Program-made: the position numbers and the translations under genes | Assembly: GCA_024280615.1 (NCBI GenBank) | Contig: JAJRPU010000127.1 | Span: forward strand, 1 to 13,329 | Direction of reading: 5' to 3' | DNA: 13,329 nucleotides | From: Bacteroidota bacterium | GTDB taxonomy: Bacteria; Bacteroidota; Bacteroidia; JAADEI01 | Shown: positions 1 through 8,176 of the stretch, piece after piece | How positions within the stretch are numbered: the first letter of the stretch is position 1 | Layout: every line of letters starts with the position of its first letter | Notes under the pieces: model-generated | What the model saw: only the letters and a program-made list of their open reading frames with translations | Databases searched by the model: none | What the model was told of the DNA's origin: nothing

Positions 1-109
1 ATGTTCTTTAAAATAAAAATGCGTAACTCGGGTAATAATATTAGTCTATACCTTGATACTATTGGGATTGACTGCGATTCAGGTTCAGGAACTTGAGTTA
101 AACTTTATA
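1..109. other. Window edge downstream of addB, no assignable gene
   Basis: This stretch follows the addB stop codon. On the plus strand, one frame is open from the window edge to a TGA at 94-96; it could be the last 31 codons of a gene converging on addB, but the peptide matches nothing I recognise. On the minus strand, a frame without an ATG is also open to the window edge. An imperfect inverted repeat at about 79-98 (TTCAGGTT / AACTTGAG with G-U pairs) could be a weak hairpin between convergent genes, but no U-tract follows. Nothing here is firmly supported. Confidence 0.25.
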
Positions 110-3100
110 TTAAACATTATATTCCAAATCGTCATTGTGTACAAAACATATATTTTTGAACTTGCAATATTTGCAATGGTCCGCTTCAATCGGGAAAAAA
201 CTTGTTATTAAGTCATCAACGGAAGAAGCGGAGTTACTAAGCCGTTCAGAAACGCTCCTTGAAAGTCCAACAATTAATTCCATCAACTTTTGTTCCTTTT
301 CTTCATTGGATAAGGATTTATATTTGCTTTCGCAGCGCCCTTTTGAGGAAAACTCCACCTTTAATTCAAAGTTTTCAGCTTGTATGCCCATCACTCTACT
401 GATTGAATAAATGTATGGCGATATTGAGGATTTATCAGCATTATTCTGCTGACTAATATATAGATTCTTATAAATAATAATTTGAATTCCATAACCACTA
501 TCGCTGCTTAGCTCATAAGCCCTATCAGCTTCATTTGCATCTTTTCCTTTTTTGATATGTTCAAGTACTTTCTCAGCGTGATCCAAGACGTAAGTGGACA
601 CTGTCAGTTTCAGTTTATTTGTGCTAGAGACCCCATGTTTAAAATCAACTATTCTGATGTTGGAATTCCACTGTTCGACCCTGTCAATCCTGCCTTTTAT
701 AACGAAGGCTCCTAACTTGTCTTCATAATTTATTTCTTTTTCGTGTATAATGTTTTCAATTGTTTCTCCTGACTTATTGGTTAATAGGGCATAGTCCCGT
801 TTCAGAATATTTTGAACATATTGCTTACTGAGGCTAAAAGAAGGTATCAGGTGAATGTTAGATTTCATATTGTCTATGGATGCCTCCACCTGTATTAGTT
901 CTAAAAAGACCTTTTCCATTAAATCTGTCAACTCTTTTTCGTTCTCAGTCAAGGATTTTAATTTCCTTATGTCTATTCCGTTTTCATAGATTTTAGCAAG
1001 AGAGTTGTGAACAAGATTTCCGATGAGGCGACCGTCTGTTCCAAGCAGGTCATAAGGTTCTTCTATTTCATCGGGAATCAATTCAGACAGAAGGAATTTC
1101 CGTGGGCATTGAAGTAAAGTAACCAAGTCAGTTACATACAAAATCAATGGATAAGGGATGTCCTGTTGCTGGGATTTAATCAATGACTTCACGAAGGAGA
1201 TATCTGAATCTGTTGGCTTCAACGATGCTGAAGGGACATATACCGTGGTTTTTACCTCTTTATTTGGAAACATTACAGGAATCTGGCTCAGAACAATTGA
1301 TTTCTGAGTTGGCTGACCGTCCATATTAGATGGCACCACGAAATGGATTTTGCCCTTGGTGCTTGCCAGAAGCCGATAAAGGTAATAGTAATATCTGAAG
1401 GATATAACTTCTGAAATGGGGAGTCCGAAGAAAAGCCGTATGGACATAGGAATCATAGACAATCTTCGTTCTGGGGGCGGAAGAGTTGTTTCACTAACAT
1501 CTGGAACGAACACCTCATCAAATGAAAGTCCCCGTGTTTCTAAGATTTCCATTGCCTGCAATCCGTGAAGGGGCTCCCCTTTCAGGACTATTTGCTGTGA
1601 AAATAACATAGAGCTTAACAGTTGGATGATTTGTCTGGCGTTCAAATCCTTCAATTGTTTTAAGATAGGTTGCAGGTAGTGCAGGACAATGGCTACTTGT
1701 TGGACTGATGCCCGACTTATGTTCTGTTTTTCATCTGTGGACAATTGCTCATCAAGATATTGCAATAGGTTCAAGAACGAAGAAATCACTTCTAGTCCCT
1801 GAGAAGTCAAAAAGTTAAGAACTTCCTGACGCCACACAGAACTACTTACGAAGAGAGTTTTAGATGGGTCAAAAATGGATTGTCTGTCATCCCCTTGTTC
1901 AGGACTCACAAGGAACTTCCCTATTGGATGGTCTTGCCATCTGACATAATAAGAAACAGGAATAAAAGTTGTCTTCCCATCTTTATCTATGAAATAAAGT
2001 AATTCGTCCAGAAGAGTAAGGAAAGACTTGAGAGGGGTCAGGGCAAGCGGAAGACCCATTGATAGATTTATCCTTTCAAAGGAATGCCAAAGCAAAGAGC
2101 CAAGGTCTTTTTGAAGTAATAGAATAAGACGTAATCTGCTAGAATTTTCGTCCTCTCTTTGTGGAATCATATTTGATAGCAGTCCTATCTGGCTTGTTCT
2201 GTTTGGCACAATGTGAGTTTCCACCTCGGTAATGCCTTCATTTAGGGGATATGACAATCTTATGCCGTTTAACTCTTTAATTTGCCATATTAATGAATAT
2301 TTATTATATTTATTACTGATATTGCTATGGGTATCAAAGAAAGGCTGTAGTATATAATTGTTAAGTCTTTCCAGCCATTCACCCCCTTCCCAGATAAACA
2401 CTATATTCTCCTTAAGGGCATTTTTCAAATGCTTGAAGAGCTCAAAATAGATTATATCCAGAGGACCAAACCCTGCAACTATAACTTTTATGTCCTTAAA
2501 TCTTTTATCTAATTTTTCAGCAAGTTGCTTTTCTTCAAGGGCTTTTCGCAATAGGACTCCTTCTGTAACAACAGGAACACCCCAAATCTCCTTGGTATAG
2601 TAATATATCCCCCTATCTTCTAGGAAGAACTTGCCTGTTAATTCCCAAAGTTTAGAGATAAATTCCAGAGCCTGCTTGGGTGGAACAGTTGTCATCTGGT
2701 CAACATGCCATATATCACTAAGGATTTCCAGATAATGTTTCCGTTGTTCCTCATCAACAAACTCTATCCCTGTTCTGTAATAATCTTTTATATTTTTTAC
2801 TATCTGTAACACGTCTTCTTCAGGTGGAAGGTTCAACAGCAACTCTTCAAAATCTTTTATGATTTGTCCGATCAGAGCGAATCGTCTGAACAGTGGCAGG
2901 TCGTCTCCTTTAGTCTCCCAAAGCCCCTCATCTTCAAGGAATTTATACAAAGCCACCTGAACAACAAATGGATTGTCCGCCAACAAAACCTCTTCAGAAA
3001 GTTGGTCTATCAATTCAGGCAACTGGAATATATACGGGATTTTCTTCCCACGGGCACTCAATTCAGAGGCTAAAAACAATTTAAACCTGTGTGATGGGAC

Positions 3101-3178
3101 AATGACTATTGCATTGCCAGCCTCCGGCAACTCTTCAATAATCTTCTCAATTACGGGTTGACTACTGGGCATAGCCAT
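110..3178 (-). CDS. addB: AddB-like PD-(D/E)XK nuclease subunit of an AddAB helicase-nuclease
   Basis: This is the probable second subunit of an AddAB/RexAB-type end-resection complex (1022 residues), acting in the cytoplasm on double-strand breaks. The N-terminus has the helicase-like fold signature (IVIVPSHRFKLFLASELS, about residues 24-41) but no Walker A motif, so this part is likely a non-ATPase scaffold, as in other Bacteroidota AddB proteins. A segment reading EILETRGLSFDEVFVPDVSE in the middle matches the remnant helicase core of AddB. The C-terminal nuclease domain shows GNLVHNSLAKIYE, GRIDRVE with D832, VDFKHG with D845 and K847, and a Q-x4-Y segment (IQIIIY). C691 together with C1002, C1005 and C1011 (CxxCx5C) forms the 4Fe-4S staple known from AddB. 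The ATG at 3178 lies 14 bp after the addA stop, indicating an operon. The catalytic residues and cysteines look intact. Confidence 0.85.
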   Translation of the reverse strand: MAMPSSQPVIEKIIEELPEAGNAIVIVPSHRFKLFLASELSARGKKIPYIFQLPELIDQLSEEVLLADNPFVVQVALYKFLEDEGLWETKGDDLPLFRRFALIGQIIKDFEELLLNLPPEEDVLQIVKNIKDYYRTGIEFVDEEQRKHYLEILSDIWHVDQMTTVPPKQALEFISKLWELTGKFFLEDRGIYYYTKEIWGVPVVTEGVLLRKALEEKQLAEKLDKRFKDIKVIVAGFGPLDIIYFELFKHLKNALKENIVFIWEGGEWLERLNNYILQPFFDTHSNISNKYNKYSLIWQIKELNGIRLSYPLNEGITEVETHIVPNRTSQIGLLSNMIPQREDENSSRLRLILLLQKDLGSLLWHSFERINLSMGLPLALTPLKSFLTLLDELLYFIDKDGKTTFIPVSYYVRWQDHPIGKFLVSPEQGDDRQSIFDPSKTLFVSSSVWRQEVLNFLTSQGLEVISSFLNLLQYLDEQLSTDEKQNISRASVQQVAIVLHYLQPILKQLKDLNARQIIQLLSSMLFSQQIVLKGEPLHGLQAMEILETRGLSFDEVFVPDVSETTLPPPERRLSMIPMSIRLFFGLPISEVISFRYYYYLYRLLASTKGKIHFVVPSNMDGQPTQKSIVLSQIPVMFPNKEVKTTVYVPSASLKPTDSDISFVKSLIKSQQQDIPYPLILYVTDLVTLLQCPRKFLLSELIPDEIEEPYDLLGTDGRLIGNLVHNSLAKIYENGIDIRKLKSLTENEKELTDLMEKVFLELIQVEASIDNMKSNIHLIPSFSLSKQYVQNILKRDYALLTNKSGETIENIIHEKEINYEDKLGAFVIKGRIDRVEQWNSNIRIVDFKHGVSSTNKLKLTVSTYVLDHAEKVLEHIKKGKDANEADRAYELSSDSGYGIQIIIYKNLYISQQNNADKSSISPYIYSISRVMGIQAENFELKVEFSSKGRCESKYKSLSNEEKEQKLMELIVGLSRSVSERLSNSASSVDDLITSFFPIEADHCKYCKFKNICFVHNDDLEYNV

Positions 3179-3192
3179 TAGATTTTAAAGGT

Positions 3193-6100
3193 TTATGCTT
3201 CAAGGTTTACAGTAGCCACTTTCTTAAAGCCTACTACATAAGCCCCCTTCACGTTACGTCCCTGTTGCCTCAAAATTTCAGCATACGTCCTCACTTGTTC
3301 TTCCCACTTGTTCCAATAGGGGCTCTGGCTTGGGTCGTCAACCGATTTGAAGTCCACTATCACCACCTCGTTATTTGGATTTGTATATATCCTGTCCACG
3401 TAGAACAACTGTTTATTGTGGAACAAAGGCACTTCTGTTTCTACCTTCCAATCTTGAAGGTTTTTCAGTTCTGTGTGTTCAAGCCACCGCTTCAGCTTCG
3501 TTTTGCTGTTCTCATCTATGTTGAATTTCTCTACGTCATCTGTTGTTTTTGCCTGTGCTACCAATTTATGCAAATAGGTTCCCTGAACGATGGGAAAGTT
3601 ATGGAAATCTTTGATAGTGGTCTTATTCACTGGAAGATTAACATCAAAATATTTGTCTGGATAAGCTTTCCAAGTTTGATTTTCGCCAAGGGACTTTGTT
3701 TGAATTTTCTTGTCTTCCTTACTGTCGTTGGGCTTTAACTCATCACAATTGCCCTTGATGAACAGTTTCAGTTGCACCGTTCCTTTATGTGACTCCTGAA
3801 TTTCTCGAGACTCTCTTATTTCAAACTTTACTGATGGCTCTGTTACTAAATAATTTACGAGATCCTCAACAGACTTTAATTTCTTTGATGATTGTTCTTT
3901 ATTACCCCCTGCAGATTCTTTTTGTTTCTCAACCACTATCCATAGAAAGAGGGCTTGTTCGGGGCGAGTGAACCCAACGTAGAGAAGATTGAGAACTTCA
4001 AAGATATATCGGGCTTCAAATTCAGTGAAAGCATTAACAATACCTGACACTCCATACTTTTCTCCTACTATACTATCAAATTTCCTCAATGTTGAAAGTT
4101 TTTCAGAAGAAGGTACTTTCATCAGGACATATTCATCATCATTAATGTATTCAAATGATGGGACTTCTTTGCTTGTTGCTTCTACAAATTTTCTCAATGC
4201 TTTAACGGGCACAGGAATCCATGTATCCTTCTTGCTATCCAATTCCAGCTGCCAATCATATAGGTCTGGAACAAGAATAACTTTATTCTGAAGTCCTTTA
4301 GCTTTGTGAATTGTCATTAGAGATATCTGTCCCTGGGAGGTTGTGTCGTCTTCCGTCAAATCAAACACGTGTTCGTCAGAGTCCCAATGCTCCAGCAAAT
4401 CCTGAAGGGTATTAATGCCTTTTCGCTCAGCCATTCGGACAAAATTCAGGAATGCCTGCATACCTTCTATCCACTTGGGATTATTTTTCAACTCAGGGAA
4501 AATATTCATAAACTTATAAGCCAGAGTCAACGCCATTTCGCTCAAAGAACTAAAAGATTCCTTTTCTGTCCATAGTTGGTCCTTATTATTATGCAATTTA
4601 TCAAAGATTTCCTTAGCGTATCTCCTATCAACATCAGAAGACGAGCTAACTCTACAAAGCAATGATGAAATCTCCACCACTATTAGTTCAGGAACAATGC
4701 CTGTACTCCTTTTATGGAACACCCCTTCCAAAATTCTTTGCATTACAAGGCTTGACGGCTCATGCTTAAGCCCAATACCTGCCGTTACCCTAACGGGATA
4801 CCCCCTTGATAGCAGTTCAGCAGCAAAAAACTTAAGAGTTTTGTCCTTGCGAAATAAAATGGTTATGTCCCCATACTTAAACCCCTTTTGTTTGACTAAC
4901 CTATCAATGACCCTGATGACGTCTTCAACTATAATGACTTGTTTATCCTTCTTATTTAGGGAAGAGGTGTTTCCTGAAACAATCAATTGTCTTACTTCCA
5001 CCGTTCCATCATAGCTCCGCTTTGCTTCCTGCCTTACTTTACTGTCTGCATACCACTTGTCAAGCATCTTACCTAAGTTGAACCCCTTTTCTTCGCCAAC
5101 AGACTTAGAATTTTGATAATCAATTAGTTCCTTCCAATTTTCCTTTATCTTCTGAGGTATAACCTGACCGAAAATATAGTTATTGAAGTCCACTATTACG
5201 GGCGAAGACCTCCAATTTGAAGAGAGCGATTCTTCAACAGGTTTGAAATCTGTCTTGAATCTGTTTGCCATTATAAGTGGGTCGGCATCCCGCCATTGAT
5301 AAATGGATTGTTTAATGTCGCCAACCACTATTACCTCCCCATCTTGGCTAACGGCTTCCTCCCACAATGGCTTCAAGGCTTCATATTGTGGCAATGAAGT
5401 ATCCTGAAACTCATCTGTGTAATACCTAACAAAGCGAGAACCCGTGTACTCATACACATAGGGAAGATTGCCACCGGTTGTACTTAAAAGGTCCTTGAGA
5501 ATTTCTGGAATATTCCTTAGCAAGATGGAATGCCTCTCAGTTAATATATCTTTTATCGTCTCATTAATCTGATACCAAAAATAAATCGCAAAAACATCAT
5601 CAAGTAAATTGAACCTAACAAAGTCAATGACGTTAAAAATCTCCTTGGGGATAGATAATGGTTTAATCCAAGCTGCATACTCATCTTGCCAGCGCTTATG
5701 AAATAAATTTTTTTTCTTATCTGCAACTATATCTTCAAATAAATTCTTTACATTTCCATTAATCTCCTTATGCCATAAAAACCGTTCAATAACTTTGCCT
5801 GTCTTTAGTGTATTTATCATATCTTTTAATTCTTCATAACTAATGCTATCTGCATCATAATGTAAAAACTTTACTAAGACGTCAAACTTCTTTGCTTTTT
5901 GTCCATTAAATCCGGTCTTGTTATTAAAAGCAGGTATGGTTCTAATGTCAACATCAAGTGTGTTTTTATATACCATCGCAACCTTTTCCATGATATCCCG
6001 TACTTCTCTATATATATCGTAATACACTTTTTTAATCCAGTCATCCACCGCATCTTTTAATTCCTTATATGTGTTTTCTTTGGGCGAATAAATCTTTATT

Positions 6101-6651
6101 CCTCTCCCTTTGAACTTCAAATATTGCCTTACTAATTGGTTTAATTCTTTATCTAATCTGACCTTCTTGCCTTCTACCATTTTCTTTGTGGAAATACGCT
6201 GGATAATTTCTCTGAAATCACCTTCACCACTACTTGCTTTAACAAGTAAGCGTTCAACTACATCGGCAACAATCTCCCCTTCGTTAACAATCAAATTGGC
6301 AGGGTTGTCCTTCTTAACCAGCAACAAAAGAGGCTTTATAATTTCATAAAGCAGGGAATCAATGGTGGAAATGGTAAGGGCACGATGGTGAAACAGGAAA
6401 GTATTATAAAGGTCTCCCGATACTTTCTTTAATTCATCAATGATTCGTTGACGCAACTCATCAGTTGCTTTGTTTGTAAAGGTCATTATTAACATCTGTC
6501 TTAACGTAGCAAGCAATTGTGTATTTTCCTTAATGCTATTGAGTTTTCTTATTACTTCTTGAGTAATACAATAAGTTTTCCCTGAGCCAGCAGAAGCAAT
6601 TATCATTCTGGAATTAGACCGGTTTTCTTTCGTCAACTGTCCACAAGACAT
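3193..6651 (-). CDS. addA: AddA-like UvrD-family helicase/nuclease
   Basis: This is the ATP-driven helicase and nuclease subunit of an AddAB-type complex that resects broken DNA ends for recombination. All superfamily 1A motifs are visible in order, numbered from the ATG at 6651: Walker A ASAGSGKT (K25), TFTNKATDELRQR, DEFQD (D413, E414), GDIKQSIYQWRDADP, SSNWRSSPVIVDFNN, MTIHKAKGLQNKVILVP, and LLYVGFTRPEQAL. The C-terminal RecB-type nuclease shows YLHKLV, YVDRIY (D1086), VDFKSV (D1100, K1102) and EEQVRTYAE. About 1150 residues is normal for the family. The frame can be extended to a GTG at 6684, but a TAGATTTG promoter element covers that codon, so the ATG at 6651 is preferred. An ATG at 6606, just before the Walker A motif, is a further alternative. 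addB follows after 14 bp. Confidence 0.9.
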   Translation of the reverse strand: MSCGQLTKENRSNSRMIIASAGSGKTYCITQEVIRKLNSIKENTQLLATLRQMLIMTFTNKATDELRQRIIDELKKVSGDLYNTFLFHHRALTISTIDSLLYEIIKPLLLLVKKDNPANLIVNEGEIVADVVERLLVKASSGEGDFREIIQRISTKKMVEGKKVRLDKELNQLVRQYLKFKGRGIKIYSPKENTYKELKDAVDDWIKKVYYDIYREVRDIMEKVAMVYKNTLDVDIRTIPAFNNKTGFNGQKAKKFDVLVKFLHYDADSISYEELKDMINTLKTGKVIERFLWHKEINGNVKNLFEDIVADKKKNLFHKRWQDEYAAWIKPLSIPKEIFNVIDFVRFNLLDDVFAIYFWYQINETIKDILTERHSILLRNIPEILKDLLSTTGGNLPYVYEYTGSRFVRYYTDEFQDTSLPQYEALKPLWEEAVSQDGEVIVVGDIKQSIYQWRDADPLIMANRFKTDFKPVEESLSSNWRSSPVIVDFNNYIFGQVIPQKIKENWKELIDYQNSKSVGEEKGFNLGKMLDKWYADSKVRQEAKRSYDGTVEVRQLIVSGNTSSLNKKDKQVIIVEDVIRVIDRLVKQKGFKYGDITILFRKDKTLKFFAAELLSRGYPVRVTAGIGLKHEPSSLVMQRILEGVFHKRSTGIVPELIVVEISSLLCRVSSSSDVDRRYAKEIFDKLHNNKDQLWTEKESFSSLSEMALTLAYKFMNIFPELKNNPKWIEGMQAFLNFVRMAERKGINTLQDLLEHWDSDEHVFDLTEDDTTSQGQISLMTIHKAKGLQNKVILVPDLYDWQLELDSKKDTWIPVPVKALRKFVEATSKEVPSFEYINDDEYVLMKVPSSEKLSTLRKFDSIVGEKYGVSGIVNAFTEFEARYIFEVLNLLYVGFTRPEQALFLWIVVEKQKESAGGNKEQSSKKLKSVEDLVNYLVTEPSVKFEIRESREIQESHKGTVQLKLFIKGNCDELKPNDSKEDKKIQTKSLGENQTWKAYPDKYFDVNLPVNKTTIKDFHNFPIVQGTYLHKLVAQAKTTDDVEKFNIDENSKTKLKRWLEHTELKNLQDWKVETEVPLFHNKQLFYVDRIYTNPNNEVVIVDFKSVDDPSQSPYWNKWEEQVRTYAEILRQQGRNVKGAYVVGFKKVATVNLEA

Positions 6652-6683
6652 CGTTGCAAAATTTGAGCCTGCTTCAAGTAACA

Positions 6684-6691
6684 CAAATCTA
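6684..6691 (-). promoter_or_regulatory. Putative -7 promoter element (TAGATTTG) for addAB
   Basis: On the minus strand this reads TAGATTTG, a full match to the Bacteroidota -7 consensus TAnnTTTG. It would start transcription near 6677, about 25 nt before the ATG at 6651. A TTTG occurs upstream, but only 14 bp away rather than the usual spacing of about 19, so the -33 element is unconvincing. The element overlaps the GTG at 6684 and so argues against that codon as the start of addA. Confidence 0.45.
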
Positions 6692-6860
6692 ATTGCTTAG
6701 GTTCCCAAAACTTAAACTTATTTAGTTTTATTTGTTATTTCCTTTACATCTTTAAAATTCCGCATGTTCTATGATATAACAGGGGTATACACCCTCCAAA
6801 TTCTTCCTGTCCCTTAGACATTTATCCCTTGACTTGAGATTTTTGTATTTTTACTGTCAA
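6692..6860. other. Intergenic region between addA and the first decayed barrel gene
   Basis: About 170 bp of AT-rich, non-coding DNA separate two divergently oriented units. Apart from the -7 element of addA at its edge, I see no strong hairpin, repeat or RNA gene. A TATTTTTA at 6847-6854 is a poor candidate for a plus-strand -7 element ahead of the following pseudogene. Confidence 0.3.
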
Positions 6861-7503
6861 ATGTTCATAAGTAAACTACAAGTTGGTACTATATTGTTAA
6901 TTTGTTTGTTGATTATGTTTAATATATAATTAGTAGGTAAAACTCCTGGATGGAGAAGAAGTTCATTCCTTCAGCACTGGTTTAAATTTAGTCCGATACA
7001 AAAAACTCAGTCCTCATCCCATACCAATTTTCATAATTTCCCAGATCACTTATAGAAATTACGAAACAGGCAATCCCTTTAGAATATTTACCAATCTCAC
7101 AATTGCAATAAATTACTACAACTCAAACAAAATTTTCACAGGCACCAGACCTTTCTCCATATATGGTAGTTCATTATTCCTAACTCCCTTATCAATATTT
7201 GGATACATAAGAGAGGCAAAAACAATTGTTTGCTACGATGCAGGTCTTGAAATAAGCCACGGATACATCATCTTCAAGGAAGGCAATTCTACGACTACAT
7301 ACAGTTTAGATGGGATAGGGCTAAAACTTTCGGTAACATACGTTATAAGGATTTTACCCAAAATAGGAATTCAATTTGACCTAAATGCAGGCAGATATGT
7401 TTTCGGGGCAATAACAGAGAATTATAGGTCATACATCTCTGCAGGACTGGGGTTGTTTATAATAACGACAGAAAGATATTACGCCTGTCGTCTGTGGTTT
7501 TAA
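6861..7503 (+). pseudogene. Decayed outer-membrane beta-barrel gene, copy 1
   Basis: A frame free of stops runs from 6937 to the TAA at 7501-7503 (188 codons) but contains no ATG. The encoded protein has alternating hydrophobic and polar strands (for example TNLTIAINYY, IGIQFDLNAG, YRSYISAGLGLFII) and aligns with the second copy directly downstream, including YRN and the pair DAGLEISHG / EPGFNISYG. Upstream, in a different frame, an ATG at 6861 opens a 22-codon peptide (MFISKLQVGTILLICLLIMF) that looks like a signal peptide and stops at 6927-6929. Two in-frame TAG codons at 6931-6936 precede the barrel frame. The simplest reading is a secreted barrel gene whose signal-peptide junction has been destroyed. 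A non-ATG start without a signal peptide is possible but unlikely. I cannot name the barrel family. Confidence 0.6.
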
Positions 7504-7542
7504 GAAATTTGTTATCTTTAACCACGTTAAATCCTCATTTTG

Positions 7543-8167
7543 ATGCCCATTCTCCAAAACATCATAAAAAGCTTTCTTTTTCTGCTATCATTTATCGTAT
7601 TCACAATCCACGCATTGCCGACATATAATGTTTCAACAATTATTGCAGGCTCCTCCTTTACAACTTACTATATTGGAAAACCATCCTATGCTGGGTTTCT
7701 ATTTCCCATTCTGGCATATCGTAATGACCCTTATTTTCCAAATTCATAGCAAGGCTATCCTTATGCCCGAATTGCAATGCATTATTTGGAAGCGACAAAA
7801 CCTCAATTACAATGGGTAGGTTATTCATAGCACCATTTTACAAGATAACTATTAAGTCCTATTTCCTGAAAAAACGATTTGAACTATTTTTAGAACCCGG
7901 ATTTAATATATCTTATGGACATCTCAAGGAACGTAATGGGCATCCTTCTCCAAGCAATATCAACGGAATGGGTATTGGCTTTTCAACTGCATTGGCGACT
8001 AAATTTCCATCAAGCAGGAGCAAAATAGGTTTAGAACTGTGTCGAGCGTAGGTTATAGCCTTTTAGGCACCCTTACAAAGCATTATAGAGCTTATGTTGA
8101 ACTGGGCTTAGGAATCCAATTTGTTCTGAAACAAGTACATACAGTTTGTAATATAGGTAAATTCTAA
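7543..8167 (+). pseudogene. Decayed outer-membrane beta-barrel gene, copy 2 (two frameshifts)
   Basis: An ATG at 7543 opens a good signal peptide (IIKSFLFLLSFIVFTIHA, then LPTYN), and the frame runs to a TAG at 7747-7749. The reading continues in a second frame, open from about 7725 to 8051, encoding barrel-like strands (MGRLFIAPFYKITIKSYF, LFLEPGFNISYGH, MGIGFSTALATKF). It then passes to the third frame, from about 8042 to the TAA at 8165-8167 (SSVGYSLLGTLTKHYRAYVE, LGLGIQF). Each junction fits loss of one base, or gain of two. The joined product is about 205 residues and aligns along its length with copy 1. Surrounding long genes are intact, so general sequence error is a less likely explanation than true decay. 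The three short frames should not be called as separate genes. It converges on the PorP-like gene, with 9 bp between the stops. Confidence 0.6.
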
Positions 8168-8176
8168 GTTAAGTCA

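Noticed and set aside
79..98. Inverted repeat as a Rho-independent terminator
   Set aside because: The stem needs G-U pairs, is moderately GC-poor, and is not followed by a U-tract. It is mentioned only in the edge entry.
3265..3738. 157-codon open frame on the plus strand
   Set aside because: It lies entirely antisense to the nuclease domain of addA, whose motifs are intact. The frame has no recognisable domain and is a shadow.
7628..8051. Separate small genes at 7628-7819 and 7812-8051
   Set aside because: The 7812 frame is better explained as the middle part of the frameshifted beta-barrel pseudogene. The 7628 frame overlaps that gene's signal-peptide frame and has no features of its own.
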